Shown piece by piece: positions 25,790 to 33,735 of a stretch of DNA of 64,000 bases; positions within the stretch are counted from its first letter, which is position 1, and every line of letters starts with the position of its first letter. The stretch spans positions 62,001 through 126,000 of the forward strand of contig JAENZI010000004.1 in assembly GCA_016841365.1 (NCBI GenBank), written 5' to 3'. The notes under the pieces were generated by a model. The model ran no database searches and had not been told where the DNA came from. It worked only from the letters and a program-made list of their open reading frames with translations. Source of the DNA: Anaerolineaceae bacterium (lineage in GTDB: Bacteria > Chloroflexota > Anaerolineae > Anaerolineales > Anaerolineaceae). A program made the position numbers and the translations under genes.

Positions 25790-26374
25790 GTGATTACAGC
25801 AAAAGCAAAAACCATTACACATAGAAAAACCGCTGTAATAGTAGGAGTATTAATGTTAGTTGCATATAGCGTAATTGGGAGTGGCAATCCAGAAGCAAAG
25901 ACGATAGGAATGCTGCTTGAGGCAATTAGTGGCATTGCAGTTATTGCTATTGCCTTATTAATGTTTCCCATTTTGAAACCTTATAACAAAAAAGCATCTT
26001 TATGGTATTTTATCTTAAGGATTATTGAAGGCGGTCTTTTAGTTGTTACTGGTATTTTATTCTTATCTAACAATCCTTTATTACTGGGGGTTTATGATGG
26101 AATTCATTTGGCGCATGGATACATTTTTGGTATCGCTGCTCTGATCTTCAATTTTCTCTTGTATCAATCAAAACTCGTTCCTCGTTGGCTATCAGTGTTT
26201 GGAGTTATTGCAACTTTATTGTTATTAGTAGTAAATCTGTTAGAAGTAACGGGAATTGTTTCTGAATTAATGATTTTGAAGTTCCCAATATTCTTAAACG
26301 AAATAGTTCTCGCAATATGGCTAATTGCAAAGGGTTTTAATCCATCTGCATTAAATTCAGAGTTTGCCAAATAG
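25790..26374 (+). CDS. DUF4386-like membrane protein
   Basis: The 194-residue protein has about six hydrophobic helices with the pattern of DUF4386 proteins. These include AVIVGVLMLVAYSVIGSG near the N-terminus, YFILRIIEGGLLVVTGIL in the middle, and a C-terminal FLNEIVLAIWLIAKGFNPSA. The family function is unknown. It is the only gene in an 0.8 kb segment bounded by two intact att copies. The GTG or ATG start is preceded by AAGGAG. It may be a passenger of a non-autonomous att-bounded unit. Confidence 0.82.
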   Translation: MITAKAKTITHRKTAVIVGVLMLVAYSVIGSGNPEAKTIGMLLEAISGIAVIAIALLMFPILKPYNKKASLWYFILRIIEGGLLVVTGILFLSNNPLLLGVYDGIHLAHGYIFGIAALIFNFLLYQSKLVPRWLSVFGVIATLLLLVVNLLEVTGIVSELMILKFPIFLNEIVLAIWLIAKGFNPSALNSEFAK

Positions 26375-26505
26375 ACAGTATTTTCCGCTTTTATCTCTTC
26401 TGTTTCCCACTTCACTCTGTGGATAGAAAAAGCAAGGGCCTTTTAAACCACTGTTTGATTAAAATTCTATACCATAGTGTAGCCCTACAGGAATAAAGCC
26501 GTTAT

Positions 26506-26551
26506 CCGCTCGGTCGTAGGTTCGAATCCTACCGGGCCCACCTTTTAAGCA
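26506..26551 (+). repeat. att copy 2
   Basis: The 46-base core is identical to copies 0 and 1, with the same upstream TTAT and downstream GCAATTAACAATT. The stretch from 26552 to about 26730 holds nothing further that I recognise. Confidence 0.92.
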
Positions 26552-26733
26552 TATTCACTTGCGCAATTAACAATTCACGCCCGTGAATTGTTGTGTTTTA
26601 AGCGTAATGAAATTGGATGTTGTGGGAAGTTTCTCACATAATATTTAATGTCGACTATTTATTCTTTTAATGTTTCCTTCTCGTAAACACCATGCGCAAT
26701 TCGTTTGGGAATATTGCGAACATTAGTTGATTG

Positions 26734-26846
26734 GTATTTTCAAATCTGGTACGAACACCCAGCTTTGACCATTGGCTTTTTCTTCGGCTTTCAAGATCAA
26801 GACTGATAAGGGTTAATGTTCCAAAGGCATCAATCCTAATCCTAGA
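26734..26846 (-). pseudogene. Integrase remnant
   Basis: On the minus strand this stretch encodes SRIRIDAFGTLTLISLDLE, then RRKSQWSKLGVRTRFENT. It aligns without gaps with residues 156 onward of the intact island integrase (SGIRIGAFVTLPIKGLDLE, then QWPKLGVHTKF), including the catalytic arginine. The flanking catalytic parts are missing or unreadable. It shows that the third segment once carried its own related recombinase. It sits about 230 bases inside att copy 2, consistent with the left end of an older element. Confidence 0.8.
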
Positions 26847-26929
26847 TTTGTAAACTTCAGAGAAGGAAGCAGGGATTTTTGTGCCTGCAAACCGACCATT
26901 TTCATATGAGCAGATTTTTACAGCAATGG

Positions 26930-27112
26930 TTATAAAGTTTTTTCCACAATCAGTAGAAAGCTAACTTTGGAGGTTGCGCCCATCATTTGGAACGAGGGTT
27001 TCACGTAAGGAATGATCGAAATGGCTTCTCCCTCCAATTTGTTCAAAAAACGCTCTAACTTCTCTTGAACCGAATCAATTTTAACTTCTAGGTGATGAAC
27101 TCGGTATTTTAT
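26930..27112 (-). CDS. 60-codon ORF with an ATA in the start position
   Basis: The frame reads KYRVHHLEVKIDSVQEKLE, later EAISIIPYVKPSFQMMGATS, ending SFLLIVEKTL and a stop. The composition looks like a real small alpha/beta protein. AAGGAG stands seven bases before the ATA codon that takes the initiation place, suggesting a former ATG changed to ATA or a rare non-standard start. No family is recognised. It lies between the integrase remnant and the wHTH gene in the third island segment. Confidence 0.5.
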   Translation of the reverse strand: MKYRVHHLEVKIDSVQEKLERFLNKLEGEAISIIPYVKPSFQMMGATSKVSFLLIVEKTL

Positions 27113-27326
27113 TGTTTTTCTCCTTCTTTCCGTAAAACTACAGAGTTTCTGGTTGGAATTAAATCTCCATCAATCAGACCTTTGTTACATCATTGCCTGG
27201 ATTGTGCTGATCAAATTTATCCGCATCACTCTGAATAACTTGTGTGAGGTTAGCTGTGTGATCTACCAAATATTTTCAATACATTACTTATTCACCGTAT
27301 TATCAGAGATCTCCAGCACGCCTCTT

Positions 27327-27920
27327 TCAGAGGACTTCAATGACTCCAAGCCGAATTAATTCATCTACGATATCTTGGATTTCTGTTGAATAATCTGGTT
27401 CCACCCCAGCTTTCTCCATGATATCGGCAATTGTCATCGCTCTTGCTTTGGGGAAAGGTAAGTGGAAAAGAAATTTCCCCTGGGGAGTGGTCAAGCTGAT
27501 TTTGTGTTCTTTCCGCTCCCGACCTGTGCCTTTCCAGATCGTGACCCCGCTGAAACTATCACCAGACCGGGCAACTGAAAAGTTTGCATCATTGTCGTTT
27601 TTCTCGCGCACCAGGCGGGTTAAACCTTCACCTGGATTATCCTTTTCGAATTCAGTCAGATCCAGTTCGAGATTTATTTTTGGTTTGATCAGTGTAAAGC
27701 GAAAGTAAGGTCTCTTTTTTTCAAAAACTTCAGTCTTCTTAACAATCTCAAGGTTTGTTAAAGCGTCCAGGAAATCCTGGGCTGTCTGGATATGTAAATT
27801 GAGCCTTGAGGCAGCTTCGGAAGCTGAAATATCCTGATAGTTTACCAATAGCTTAAAAAAGTCCTCAGCGTACTCTTTTGAAAGGCAAGCTCCCAATTTT
27901 GCGGCAGTTAGAAAATCCAT
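27327..27920 (-). CDS. Winged-helix protein paired with a membrane protein
   Basis: The 197-residue protein has an N-terminal wHTH (about 15-70: DISASEAASRLNLHIQTAQD, then FLDALTNLEIVKKTEVF) and a second half with a beta-rich region and a C-terminal helix pair (MTIADIMEKAGVEPDYSTEI). The inner ATG is chosen because AGGAG precedes it; the ATG 12 bases upstream overlaps that site. It begins just past the stop of the membrane protein gene, so the two are coupled. The family is not named with confidence. It may be a transcription regulator that senses through the membrane partner. Confidence 0.7.
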   Translation of the reverse strand: MDFLTAAKLGACLSKEYAEDFFKLLVNYQDISASEAASRLNLHIQTAQDFLDALTNLEIVKKTEVFEKKRPYFRFTLIKPKINLELDLTEFEKDNPGEGLTRLVREKNDNDANFSVARSGDSFSGVTIWKGTGRERKEHKISLTTPQGKFLFHLPFPKARAMTIADIMEKAGVEPDYSTEIQDIVDELIRLGVIEVL

Positions 27921-27933
27921 TAAGCTCCTCATG

Positions 27934-28749
27934 TTACATGAAAGGGTTTAAACGCAGGGCATTCATTTTATCGATGATTTGAGATTCCTGCCCATTTTTG
28001 GATAATTCCAGAAATTCACTGATCAGATCTCCCAGTGATTGGCAGAGTTGATCGAAGTCCAGATCCATTTTGAAGCGCAAATAATCTTCTTCAGTGATAT
28101 TTACCGATATATTGCCGTCAAAATCAATTGCGACCCAGGTATCCTCCAAATAATCCTTTTTTAAACCGAGCAAATAAGGGGTTTCCTTTCCGGGTAAAGC
28201 CAACACAAAAATGACTCGGTTGTCTTCGCGAAATGCAAAAGCAAGTAAATTTTTGGTCATAAAATCAACAAACCGGATCATTTCGGTTTTACTGATGGGT
28301 ATCTGTCCGGTTGGGCGGGGCCGGGCAGAGAAGCTATTCCCAATATCCTCTATGGGAAGTGCTGCCAGCTCAAATATCTCCTGTCCTCTCCAGCGGAGTT
28401 TCCTGTTGAAGGTCAGGTAAGCGACCACCATCAAGGAGATATACATACCAACCAGGAAGAGGGGAATTAGACCTGTCTGGCTTTTATCTTTAATGGCAGG
28501 AGGAGCGCTGACACAAACCAGAAACACGAAAATCAAAAATAAGGTCAATGCCAGAAACCCGGCATTCCGTGTCCTCCAGAAGGTGATAAAAGGCATCACT
28601 GACAAAAAAAAGTAAATCACGCCAAGCATATATAAGGCGGGGCCAAATCCAGCCAGCGAGGCTACCGTTAAAAATAAAGCGATCACTCCAATCGGGATCA
28701 AAAAGATCTTTAGCATGCTGGAATCTTTGGTTTTTCTTTCAAAAAACAT
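27934..28749 (-). CDS. Unrecognised four-helix membrane protein with C-terminal soluble domain
   Basis: The 271 residues contain four hydrophobic segments in the first 130 residues (around 14-30, 32-52, 60-78 and 90-115). A soluble part follows, including a MIRFVDFMTKNLLAFAFRED region, and ends with a helical tail. No known domain is identified. It is the first gene of a two-gene unit with the wHTH protein and is preceded by an inverted repeat that may be an operator. Confidence 0.65.
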   Translation of the reverse strand: MFFERKTKDSSMLKIFLIPIGVIALFLTVASLAGFGPALYMLGVIYFFLSVMPFITFWRTRNAGFLALTLFLIFVFLVCVSAPPAIKDKSQTGLIPLFLVGMYISLMVVAYLTFNRKLRWRGQEIFELAALPIEDIGNSFSARPRPTGQIPISKTEMIRFVDFMTKNLLAFAFREDNRVIFVLALPGKETPYLLGLKKDYLEDTWVAIDFDGNISVNITEEDYLRFKMDLDFDQLCQSLGDLISEFLELSKNGQESQIIDKMNALRLNPFM

Positions 28750-28777
28750 GGGTTACCTCTCTCTATTGATATGCTTT

Positions 28778-28839
28778 ACTTCATTATAAATGAAGTATAT
28801 CATAAAAATACTATATATAAATAGTACTTGAGTAGTATT
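28778..28839. promoter_or_regulatory. Inverted repeats upstream of the membrane/wHTH unit
   Basis: ACTTCATT-ATA-AATGAAGT (28778-28796) is a perfect dyad about 30 bases ahead of the start codon. AATACTA (28807-28813) and TAGTATT (28833-28839) form a second dyad beside it. Binding by the wHTH protein of the same unit is plausible. In the rest of the gene-free stretch to 29201 I see only att copy 3. Confidence 0.55.
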
Positions 28840-29051
28840 TTATGAGCTGGTTTCAGGGAAATCCCCATTGTGGGATTTGCTAACCGGTATATGGAAATAA
28901 AGGAATCTGTTACCGATTAATCCAATCCTGAATTCCATGTTAAAATAAAATCATCTATACTACTTGAGGAAATCCTTGAGTTTTTCGATTGTGATTTTTT
29001 AAAAGTAGAACGCGGGTATTGAATAACGGTTCATGGGATTTGAACATTTAT

Positions 29052-29098
29052 CCACTCGGTCGTATGTTCGAATTACCCAACAGGCTTACCGGGCCCAC
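29052..29098 (+). repeat. att copy 3, decayed
   Basis: TCCACTCGGTCGTATGTTCG is followed by a short insertion and then TACCGGGCCCAC. The copy retains both ends of the 46-base core with substitutions and about eleven extra bases. The CTTTTAAGCA tail is lost. Confidence 0.8.
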
Positions 29099-29201
29099 AA
29101 GAAAAAAAGTTTTTTATTGGGGGATAGGTTTACTCGTACTTAGCCGTTGGAACACACGATCACATAACAAGCCCTAATCAATATGTTCTTGAAGGAGAGA
29201 A

Positions 29202-29786
29202 GTGAGTAACAAAAACGGTCAGCCGTATGAAATTATTGCACGGGGTGATCTATTCATGCTGCGACAACATCTGGAAATGGATCGAGACCCTTATAAGCGT
29301 TGGCAAACTCAGGGAATGTGGCGTGAATTCGATGCACCCTGGGATCAAAACCAACCTGATAATATTCAGAAACAAGAGAAGCACAAAGTGCGAAAGCAGA
29401 TCATAGATGATTCAGGACCCAGGAAAATGGCTGTTATCGCAACTTTAGAAAATCAGCCATTAGGCTGGGTGAGCCGGTATAGCTTCAGAAATAATCCAGA
29501 AATCTGGTTTGTAGGCATTGACATCTGTGAGGATGATTATCTCAATCAGGGTATCGGCACAGAAGCATTAAATTTGTGGGTGGATTATTTGTTCGCTAAA
29601 TCCAATTTCCATAAACTATGTTTGGATACCTGGTCTATGAACCCCAGGATGATGCGCGTTGCAGAAAAGATTGGTTTTGCTTATGAGGGCAGCCAGCGCG
29701 AAATGCAATTTTGGCAGGATGAATGGTTAGACCTGGTGCATTACGGTATGTTGCGCAAGGAGTGGGAGGCGAAGCACCAAGACTGA
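29202..29786 (+). CDS. GNAT-family N-acetyltransferase
   Basis: The 194-residue protein has the GNAT pattern: GWVSRYSFRNN and WFVGIDICEDDYLNQGIGTEAL (acetyl-CoA loop, Gln/Arg-x-x-Gly-x-Gly type, here NQGIGTE). MRVAEKIGFAYEGSQREMQF is typical of the RimJ/RimL-like branch. The GTG start is supported by GAAGGAGAG. It could acetylate a ribosomal protein N-terminus or an antibiotic-like amine; the substrate is unknown. The next gene begins within a dozen bases. Confidence 0.88.
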   Translation: MSNKNGQPYEIIARGDLFMLRQHLEMDRDPYKRWQTQGMWREFDAPWDQNQPDNIQKQEKHKVRKQIIDDSGPRKMAVIATLENQPLGWVSRYSFRNNPEIWFVGIDICEDDYLNQGIGTEALNLWVDYLFAKSNFHKLCLDTWSMNPRMMRVAEKIGFAYEGSQREMQFWQDEWLDLVHYGMLRKEWEAKHQD

Positions 29787-29797
29787 GAAAGAATTTA

Positions 29798-30445
29798 TTG
29801 GAGAAAAATATCACAACTTCTGAAAAAAACGCATATCAAGCTTACAAGAAATATTATATCGACCGGGACTATGAACAGGTTGATTTGTTCCGCCTGTTGA
29901 GAAATGAATTTAATATTGCCAGCGCCGTCTATCCCGGCAGTTACATTCATATCTCGCCTTCCTTTATCTTCCCCTATGTGGCCTATATTGACTCCGACAA
30001 GGATGCCATCCGGTTTTTCAAGCAAGGCGGGCTGGAAGAGATAGTTAAGCGACGCAAGGAATATCCCGAAGAACCAGCGCTTGAATTTCACGGCACGGAT
30101 TACACAACATTGATTGATGCGTATCAGGCGAGTTTTGACCTCCTGATTTCTCAGTACGCAGGCTTCGTTTCAGGTGTGTGCAAACCTTATTTGAGGGACG
30201 GGGGATATTTGCTGGTCAACAACAGCCATGGGGATGCCGGCATGGCATCCATTGATCGTGACTATCAATTGGTTGCCACGCTCCATCGCCGCAGCAGGAA
30301 ATATCAGCTTTCAACGGCTTCTCTGGCGGATTACTTCATCCCAAAGAAAGACATCAAAGTAACCAGGGAATTGCTGCTGGAACGCAAAAAAGGGATTGGC
30401 TATACCAAGACCGCAGCGCTTTATCTTTTCCAAAAAGTGAGGTGA
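29798..30445 (+). CDS. Unrecognised protein coupled to the GNAT gene
   Basis: About 215 residues follow a likely TTG start; the open frame extends further upstream into the GNAT gene without a start of good context. Features are SYIHISPSFIFPYVAYIDSD near residue 45 and YLRDGGYLLVNNSHGDAGMA near 135. These look like the central strands of a Rossmann-type or methyltransferase-like fold, though no SAM motif is certain. Base composition is closer to the host than in other island genes. A role alongside the acetyltransferase is possible. Confidence 0.65.
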   Translation: MEKNITTSEKNAYQAYKKYYIDRDYEQVDLFRLLRNEFNIASAVYPGSYIHISPSFIFPYVAYIDSDKDAIRFFKQGGLEEIVKRRKEYPEEPALEFHGTDYTTLIDAYQASFDLLISQYAGFVSGVCKPYLRDGGYLLVNNSHGDAGMASIDRDYQLVATLHRRSRKYQLSTASLADYFIPKKDIKVTRELLLERKKGIGYTKTAALYLFQKVR

Positions 30446-30505
30446 AATTCAGTTTTTTATAAAAAATGTGGTAAAGTTGTAAATATTCCTGACATGCATG
30501 TATAT

Positions 30506-30548
30506 CCGCTCGTGCGCAGGTTGGCACTGCCCTCAGAGCGTACCGGGC
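30506..30548 (+). repeat. att copy 4, strongly decayed
   Basis: ATCCGCTCG at the left and TACCGGGC at the right of a scrambled T-arm region match the core. The adjacent CATATGGTATAA resembles the sequence just ahead of the tRNA gene, possibly by chance. In the rest of the gene-free stretch 30446-30795 I see no further structure. Confidence 0.6.
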
Positions 30549-30795
30549 ATATGGTATAAGTTTGGAAATGAATTTATCGGTGGGAAATTTATTCAGTACT
30601 CTTTCAAGAATAATTTAATTATTACGGTTTAATGGTTGGTAAGCCTTAGAACGATCCAGGATTGCCTAATTATGAAAATCTAATAAAAAAATTAAATTAA
30701 TTGTTCAGTCTATGAATTTTGTTGAGATTCAATTAAAAATATTCAAAATAATTACTCCAGAATAAATCATTTGTTATCACCCGAAAGGAATTGAT

Positions 30796-31881
30796 ATGAG
30801 TAATAAAGTTCTCGTGACTGGTTTAGCTTTGGGTAAAGAGGTTGGAGTATGTTCTGTATGTAACTATGATTTTAGTTGGATATTTAGATATCCTTCAATA
30901 TTATTGTGGGCAGACAAAATATTAATAACGAAAGCAATCTGGGACATTATATTAACAGGAAATTTTCCCCAAGATATGCCTGAAATAGCTAAATCAATGC
31001 AATTAATCTTTCAAATAGCACATAGTGAAGGTTTCTTGGAGATTGTTGACCCGGCCGATGTTATAAGCCAACAAATCAGGGATATGATATTTTCTCAGAT
31101 TAATGAGGATAGACAGCTTCTTGTAAAAAGTTTGCCAGAAACTGTAAAACTAGGTGATGAAATTAATGTTCCTGGCAGTATTCTGATTAATGGAGATGAA
31201 TATTGTTCAGTTTCTTTGTGGGCATCCTATGGGGCATTATTACTTGCCCAATCTTGGGATGCCCATTGCTTATTTGATGAAAGGACCTTCAATTATTATA
31301 AATACTTATTTGGCTTGAAGAATTATCCAAAAGAAGCTGAGCCAGGCAAAGTCGAAGGCTTCCATTCGATTTTTAATCCCTTATTACCTAACATGTCAAT
31401 TATTCCAGAATACGTTTGGTATCGCATTTCCAATGCTGAAAATTGTGTTGAATGTAAAAAATCAAAGTACTGCGAAGATAGATATCTCTTGGAAGTTGAA
31501 GAAAAAGTAAAAGAAATAATTAAATGGCGAAAATATGATGAAATAAACCAAATAAAAAGTGTACTTGATGAAATTGTTCGTCAGCGCAATAATTCTGATG
31601 GGATTATCAACTCATCAGATATTGTTGGCGATTTTCGAAATGAAGAAATTAGAATTGAGAGAATGATGAAAAAATATTTCCCCAAAATTCGCCGATGGGC
31701 AAATATTACTACTATGATTTCTATTCCCGTTTCTCTTATTGGAAAAGTAATTGGCAATGAATTTTCAACTTTAGCAGGACTCGGATTAGCAGGCGCATCA
31801 AAAATTACTGAAGAAGCAATAAAATTAATGACAAGTAAATATAATTGGGTAGGATTTCTTCCCAAAGATGTGAAAATGTAA
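30796..31881 (+). CDS. Unrecognised cysteine-motif protein, first gene of a three-gene island operon
   Basis: The 361-residue protein matches no family I know. It has a CSVC pair at about residues 18-21 and CVECKKSKYC at about 218-227, which could bind zinc or an iron-sulfur cluster. Most of it is helical. A hydrophobic, glycine-rich stretch lies near the C-terminus (about 305-340, FSTLAGLGLAGASKI). GAAAGGAATTGAT precedes the ATG. The PP-loop ATPase gene follows after 38 bases. Together with that gene and a membrane protein it forms a compact operon in the oldest part of the island. Confidence 0.7.
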   Translation: MSNKVLVTGLALGKEVGVCSVCNYDFSWIFRYPSILLWADKILITKAIWDIILTGNFPQDMPEIAKSMQLIFQIAHSEGFLEIVDPADVISQQIRDMIFSQINEDRQLLVKSLPETVKLGDEINVPGSILINGDEYCSVSLWASYGALLLAQSWDAHCLFDERTFNYYKYLFGLKNYPKEAEPGKVEGFHSIFNPLLPNMSIIPEYVWYRISNAENCVECKKSKYCEDRYLLEVEEKVKEIIKWRKYDEINQIKSVLDEIVRQRNNSDGIINSSDIVGDFRNEEIRIERMMKKYFPKIRRWANITTMISIPVSLIGKVIGNEFSTLAGLGLAGASKITEEAIKLMTSKYNWVGFLPKDVKM

Positions 31882-31919
31882 CATATTAATTTATATTACT
31901 TTGCTAAGGAGTGTAATAA

Positions 31920-32669
31920 CTGACTTCCATCAATAAGGTTAAAGTTGTTCTATTTTCTGGAGGCATAGCATCATTTGAAGTCGGTAGATTAGTATTAGAA
32001 AATTACGATAAAGAAGAAGTTAGATTTTGGTTTTTTGATACATTGACTGAAGATGATGGTCTATATCAATTTTTGGATCAAAGTGAAGAATTCTTTGAAA
32101 TAAAAATTGAGAGGTTAACTGACGGAAGAAATATATGGGAAGTATTTCGAGACGAAAGGTTTATTGGGAATTCGAGAGTTCCTTTATGTACTAGAGTATT
32201 AAAACGTGAATTATTAGAAAAAAAATTAAGAATAGAGTTTCCATCGAAAAATGTGATACTTTTTTTAGGTTATGAGTTTACTGAAACTGATAGGATGGAA
32301 AAAGCTAAGAAAAAATGGAACGAGAACGGATATGAGGTTTCATTCCCGCTGGCCGAACAAGCACCTCAAGAAAAAGAATATCTAATTAGCAAACTAACTA
32401 CATATGGTTTAGATATACCAAGGTTGTATGAATTGGGTTTTAAACATAACAATTGTGGTGGTGCATGTGTCCGAGCTGGCATTAAACAGTGGCTTTTATT
32501 ATTAAAATTGTTTCCTGAGAGATTTCTCTGGCATGAAGAGCAAGAACAAAAAACAAGAGAGTATCTTGGAAAAGATGTATCAATACTACGTGATCGAACA
32601 GGTGGCAAAACAAAACCTTTAACATTACGTGATTTACGCATTCGAAGTAACAAGGATAATGAGAAATGA
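31920..32669 (+). CDS. PP-loop ATPase of the PAPS reductase-like family, apparent CTG start
   Basis: The frame is open back to a CTG at 31920, preceded in frame by a stop codon and by AAGGAG eight bases upstream; no ATG, GTG or TTG lies between it and the TTG at 32043. With the CTG start the protein has 249 residues and includes the PP-loop SGGIAS at 13-18, which a TTG start would lose. A HNNCGGACVRAG motif lies at about 176-187, typical of phage and island PAPS reductase/DndC-like proteins. Such enzymes activate a substrate with ATP, sometimes for sulfur transfer. The true substrate is unknown. Confidence 0.8.
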   Translation: MTSINKVKVVLFSGGIASFEVGRLVLENYDKEEVRFWFFDTLTEDDGLYQFLDQSEEFFEIKIERLTDGRNIWEVFRDERFIGNSRVPLCTRVLKRELLEKKLRIEFPSKNVILFLGYEFTETDRMEKAKKKWNENGYEVSFPLAEQAPQEKEYLISKLTTYGLDIPRLYELGFKHNNCGGACVRAGIKQWLLLLKLFPERFLWHEEQEQKTREYLGKDVSILRDRTGGKTKPLTLRDLRIRSNKDNEK

Positions 32670-32684
32670 CCCTGGGAGGAGAAA

Positions 32685-33320
32685 ATGAGTGAGATTGAAA
32701 CAAATAAATATTATGAAAAATGGTTGGAGGAAATTTCAGCTAGGGTTAATGACCAGTTCTCTCTTTCCAGAAACAGCCAACAAAATACACACCAATGGGT
32801 TATCTCCTTATCCTTAGCATTGATCACTGCGGTTCTGACTATTGGCGGAGATGGAAAACCATACCCTAGCGAAAATAATTTTATTGCAATTCTTGTATCA
32901 TTGCCATTGATGTTTAGATTTTTTGTAAGATCTTGTTTAGAGACGTCAATTCAAAATAGGTGGATGAAAATTCGTAATGCTCTTGATGAGTATAAGCAAT
33001 TGCGATCGACTGGTAGCAATAAAGAATCGGAATATAAAATTTACCTTGATGAGGTAATTTTTCTTTACTATTTTCAATGGAAATCCCCAACCAAGTTAGG
33101 GAAAATCATTTGGGATAATCTCCGTCTTGCATATTTATGGCCATTCATTGTGATAATTTCTATGTTAATTTGGGGTTGCTTTTGTCTGCCAATGACAAAA
33201 TTAATTTGTCTATCTTCAATTACAGTCTCGTCATTTATGGTTTATGAACTAATCACCTTCATTACCTATAAACGTTTTAAATATGAAAAAACAAACACAG
33301 AGAAGCCCTCAATTGGTTAA
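32685..33320 (+). CDS. Four-helix membrane protein, last gene of the operon
   Basis: The 211-residue protein has hydrophobic segments at about residues 38-54, 66-84, 150-168 and 175-197, with a charged cytoplasmic-type loop between the pairs. No known domain is identified. GGGAGGAG stands seven bases before the ATG, and the PP-loop gene ends 15 bases upstream. In many defence operons the last gene is a small membrane effector; that role is a guess from layout only. Confidence 0.7.
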   Translation: MSEIETNKYYEKWLEEISARVNDQFSLSRNSQQNTHQWVISLSLALITAVLTIGGDGKPYPSENNFIAILVSLPLMFRFFVRSCLETSIQNRWMKIRNALDEYKQLRSTGSNKESEYKIYLDEVIFLYYFQWKSPTKLGKIIWDNLRLAYLWPFIVIISMLIWGCFCLPMTKLICLSSITVSSFMVYELITFITYKRFKYEKTNTEKPSIG

Positions 33321-33682
33321 TAGGTATATTGCTAATTAAATCGAATGTGTTATTGTATAATGCATCAGAAAGATTGTTTGTCTTACCCGCTAGGCAGCGT
33401 TTCATATTTTGATGATTAATTAGGGGTTCTTATGTGATTTGTAAGTGAATGTAACCTCTCCAAACAAATTTATCTGGCAAAGTACAGAGATATTCTTTTT
33501 GTCAGCGTTCAAGAAACCAAGCATACCCCGATATATTTTTAAGTGATCGACACGTTGGTGATGGTGGGCATCAGTAGATACACTTATGAGTTGGATCGAT
33601 AAAACACTAATGTTATCTGATGATGAAGAGTTATGATAATTTATTTGGATGATTTTTTGCCGAGTTGAAATAAAAACTGTAT

Positions 33683-33717
33683 CCGCATGGTTGTGAGGTC
33701 TAATTCTGTTGGGCTTA
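33683..33717 (+). repeat. att copy 5, most decayed, right edge of the island
   Basis: CCGCATGGTTGTGAGGTCTA followed by ATTCTGTTGGGCTTA aligns with the att core from the anticodon stem to the acceptor end with many transitions. Base composition becomes GC-rich within 30 bases to its right. The rest of 33321-33682 is AT-rich; no gene is supported there. Confidence 0.6.
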
Positions 33718-33735
33718 TGTTTCAACAACCTAGAA

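Larger units (their letters stand above)
20203..33717. mobile_element. Composite AT-rich genomic island at the tRNA-Met gene
   Basis: The island begins at the tRNA 3' end and ends at the most decayed attachment copy near 33.7 kb. Base composition falls abruptly to AT-rich inside it and returns to GC-rich at about 33.74 kb. Six att copies divide it into five segments of about 5.5, 0.8, 2.5, 1.5 and 3.2 kb. Only the first has a full integrase. Decay of the att copies increases with distance from the tRNA, as expected when newer elements enter next to the tRNA and push older ones outward. Confidence 0.85.

Noticed and set aside
27153-27359. 68-codon plus-strand frame
   Set aside because: It overlaps the end of the wHTH gene, has low-complexity hydrophobic content and no ribosome-binding site.
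20203-33717. CRISPR array, suggested by the repeated att cores
   Set aside because: The repeats are kilobases apart, flank genes and match a tRNA 3' end.
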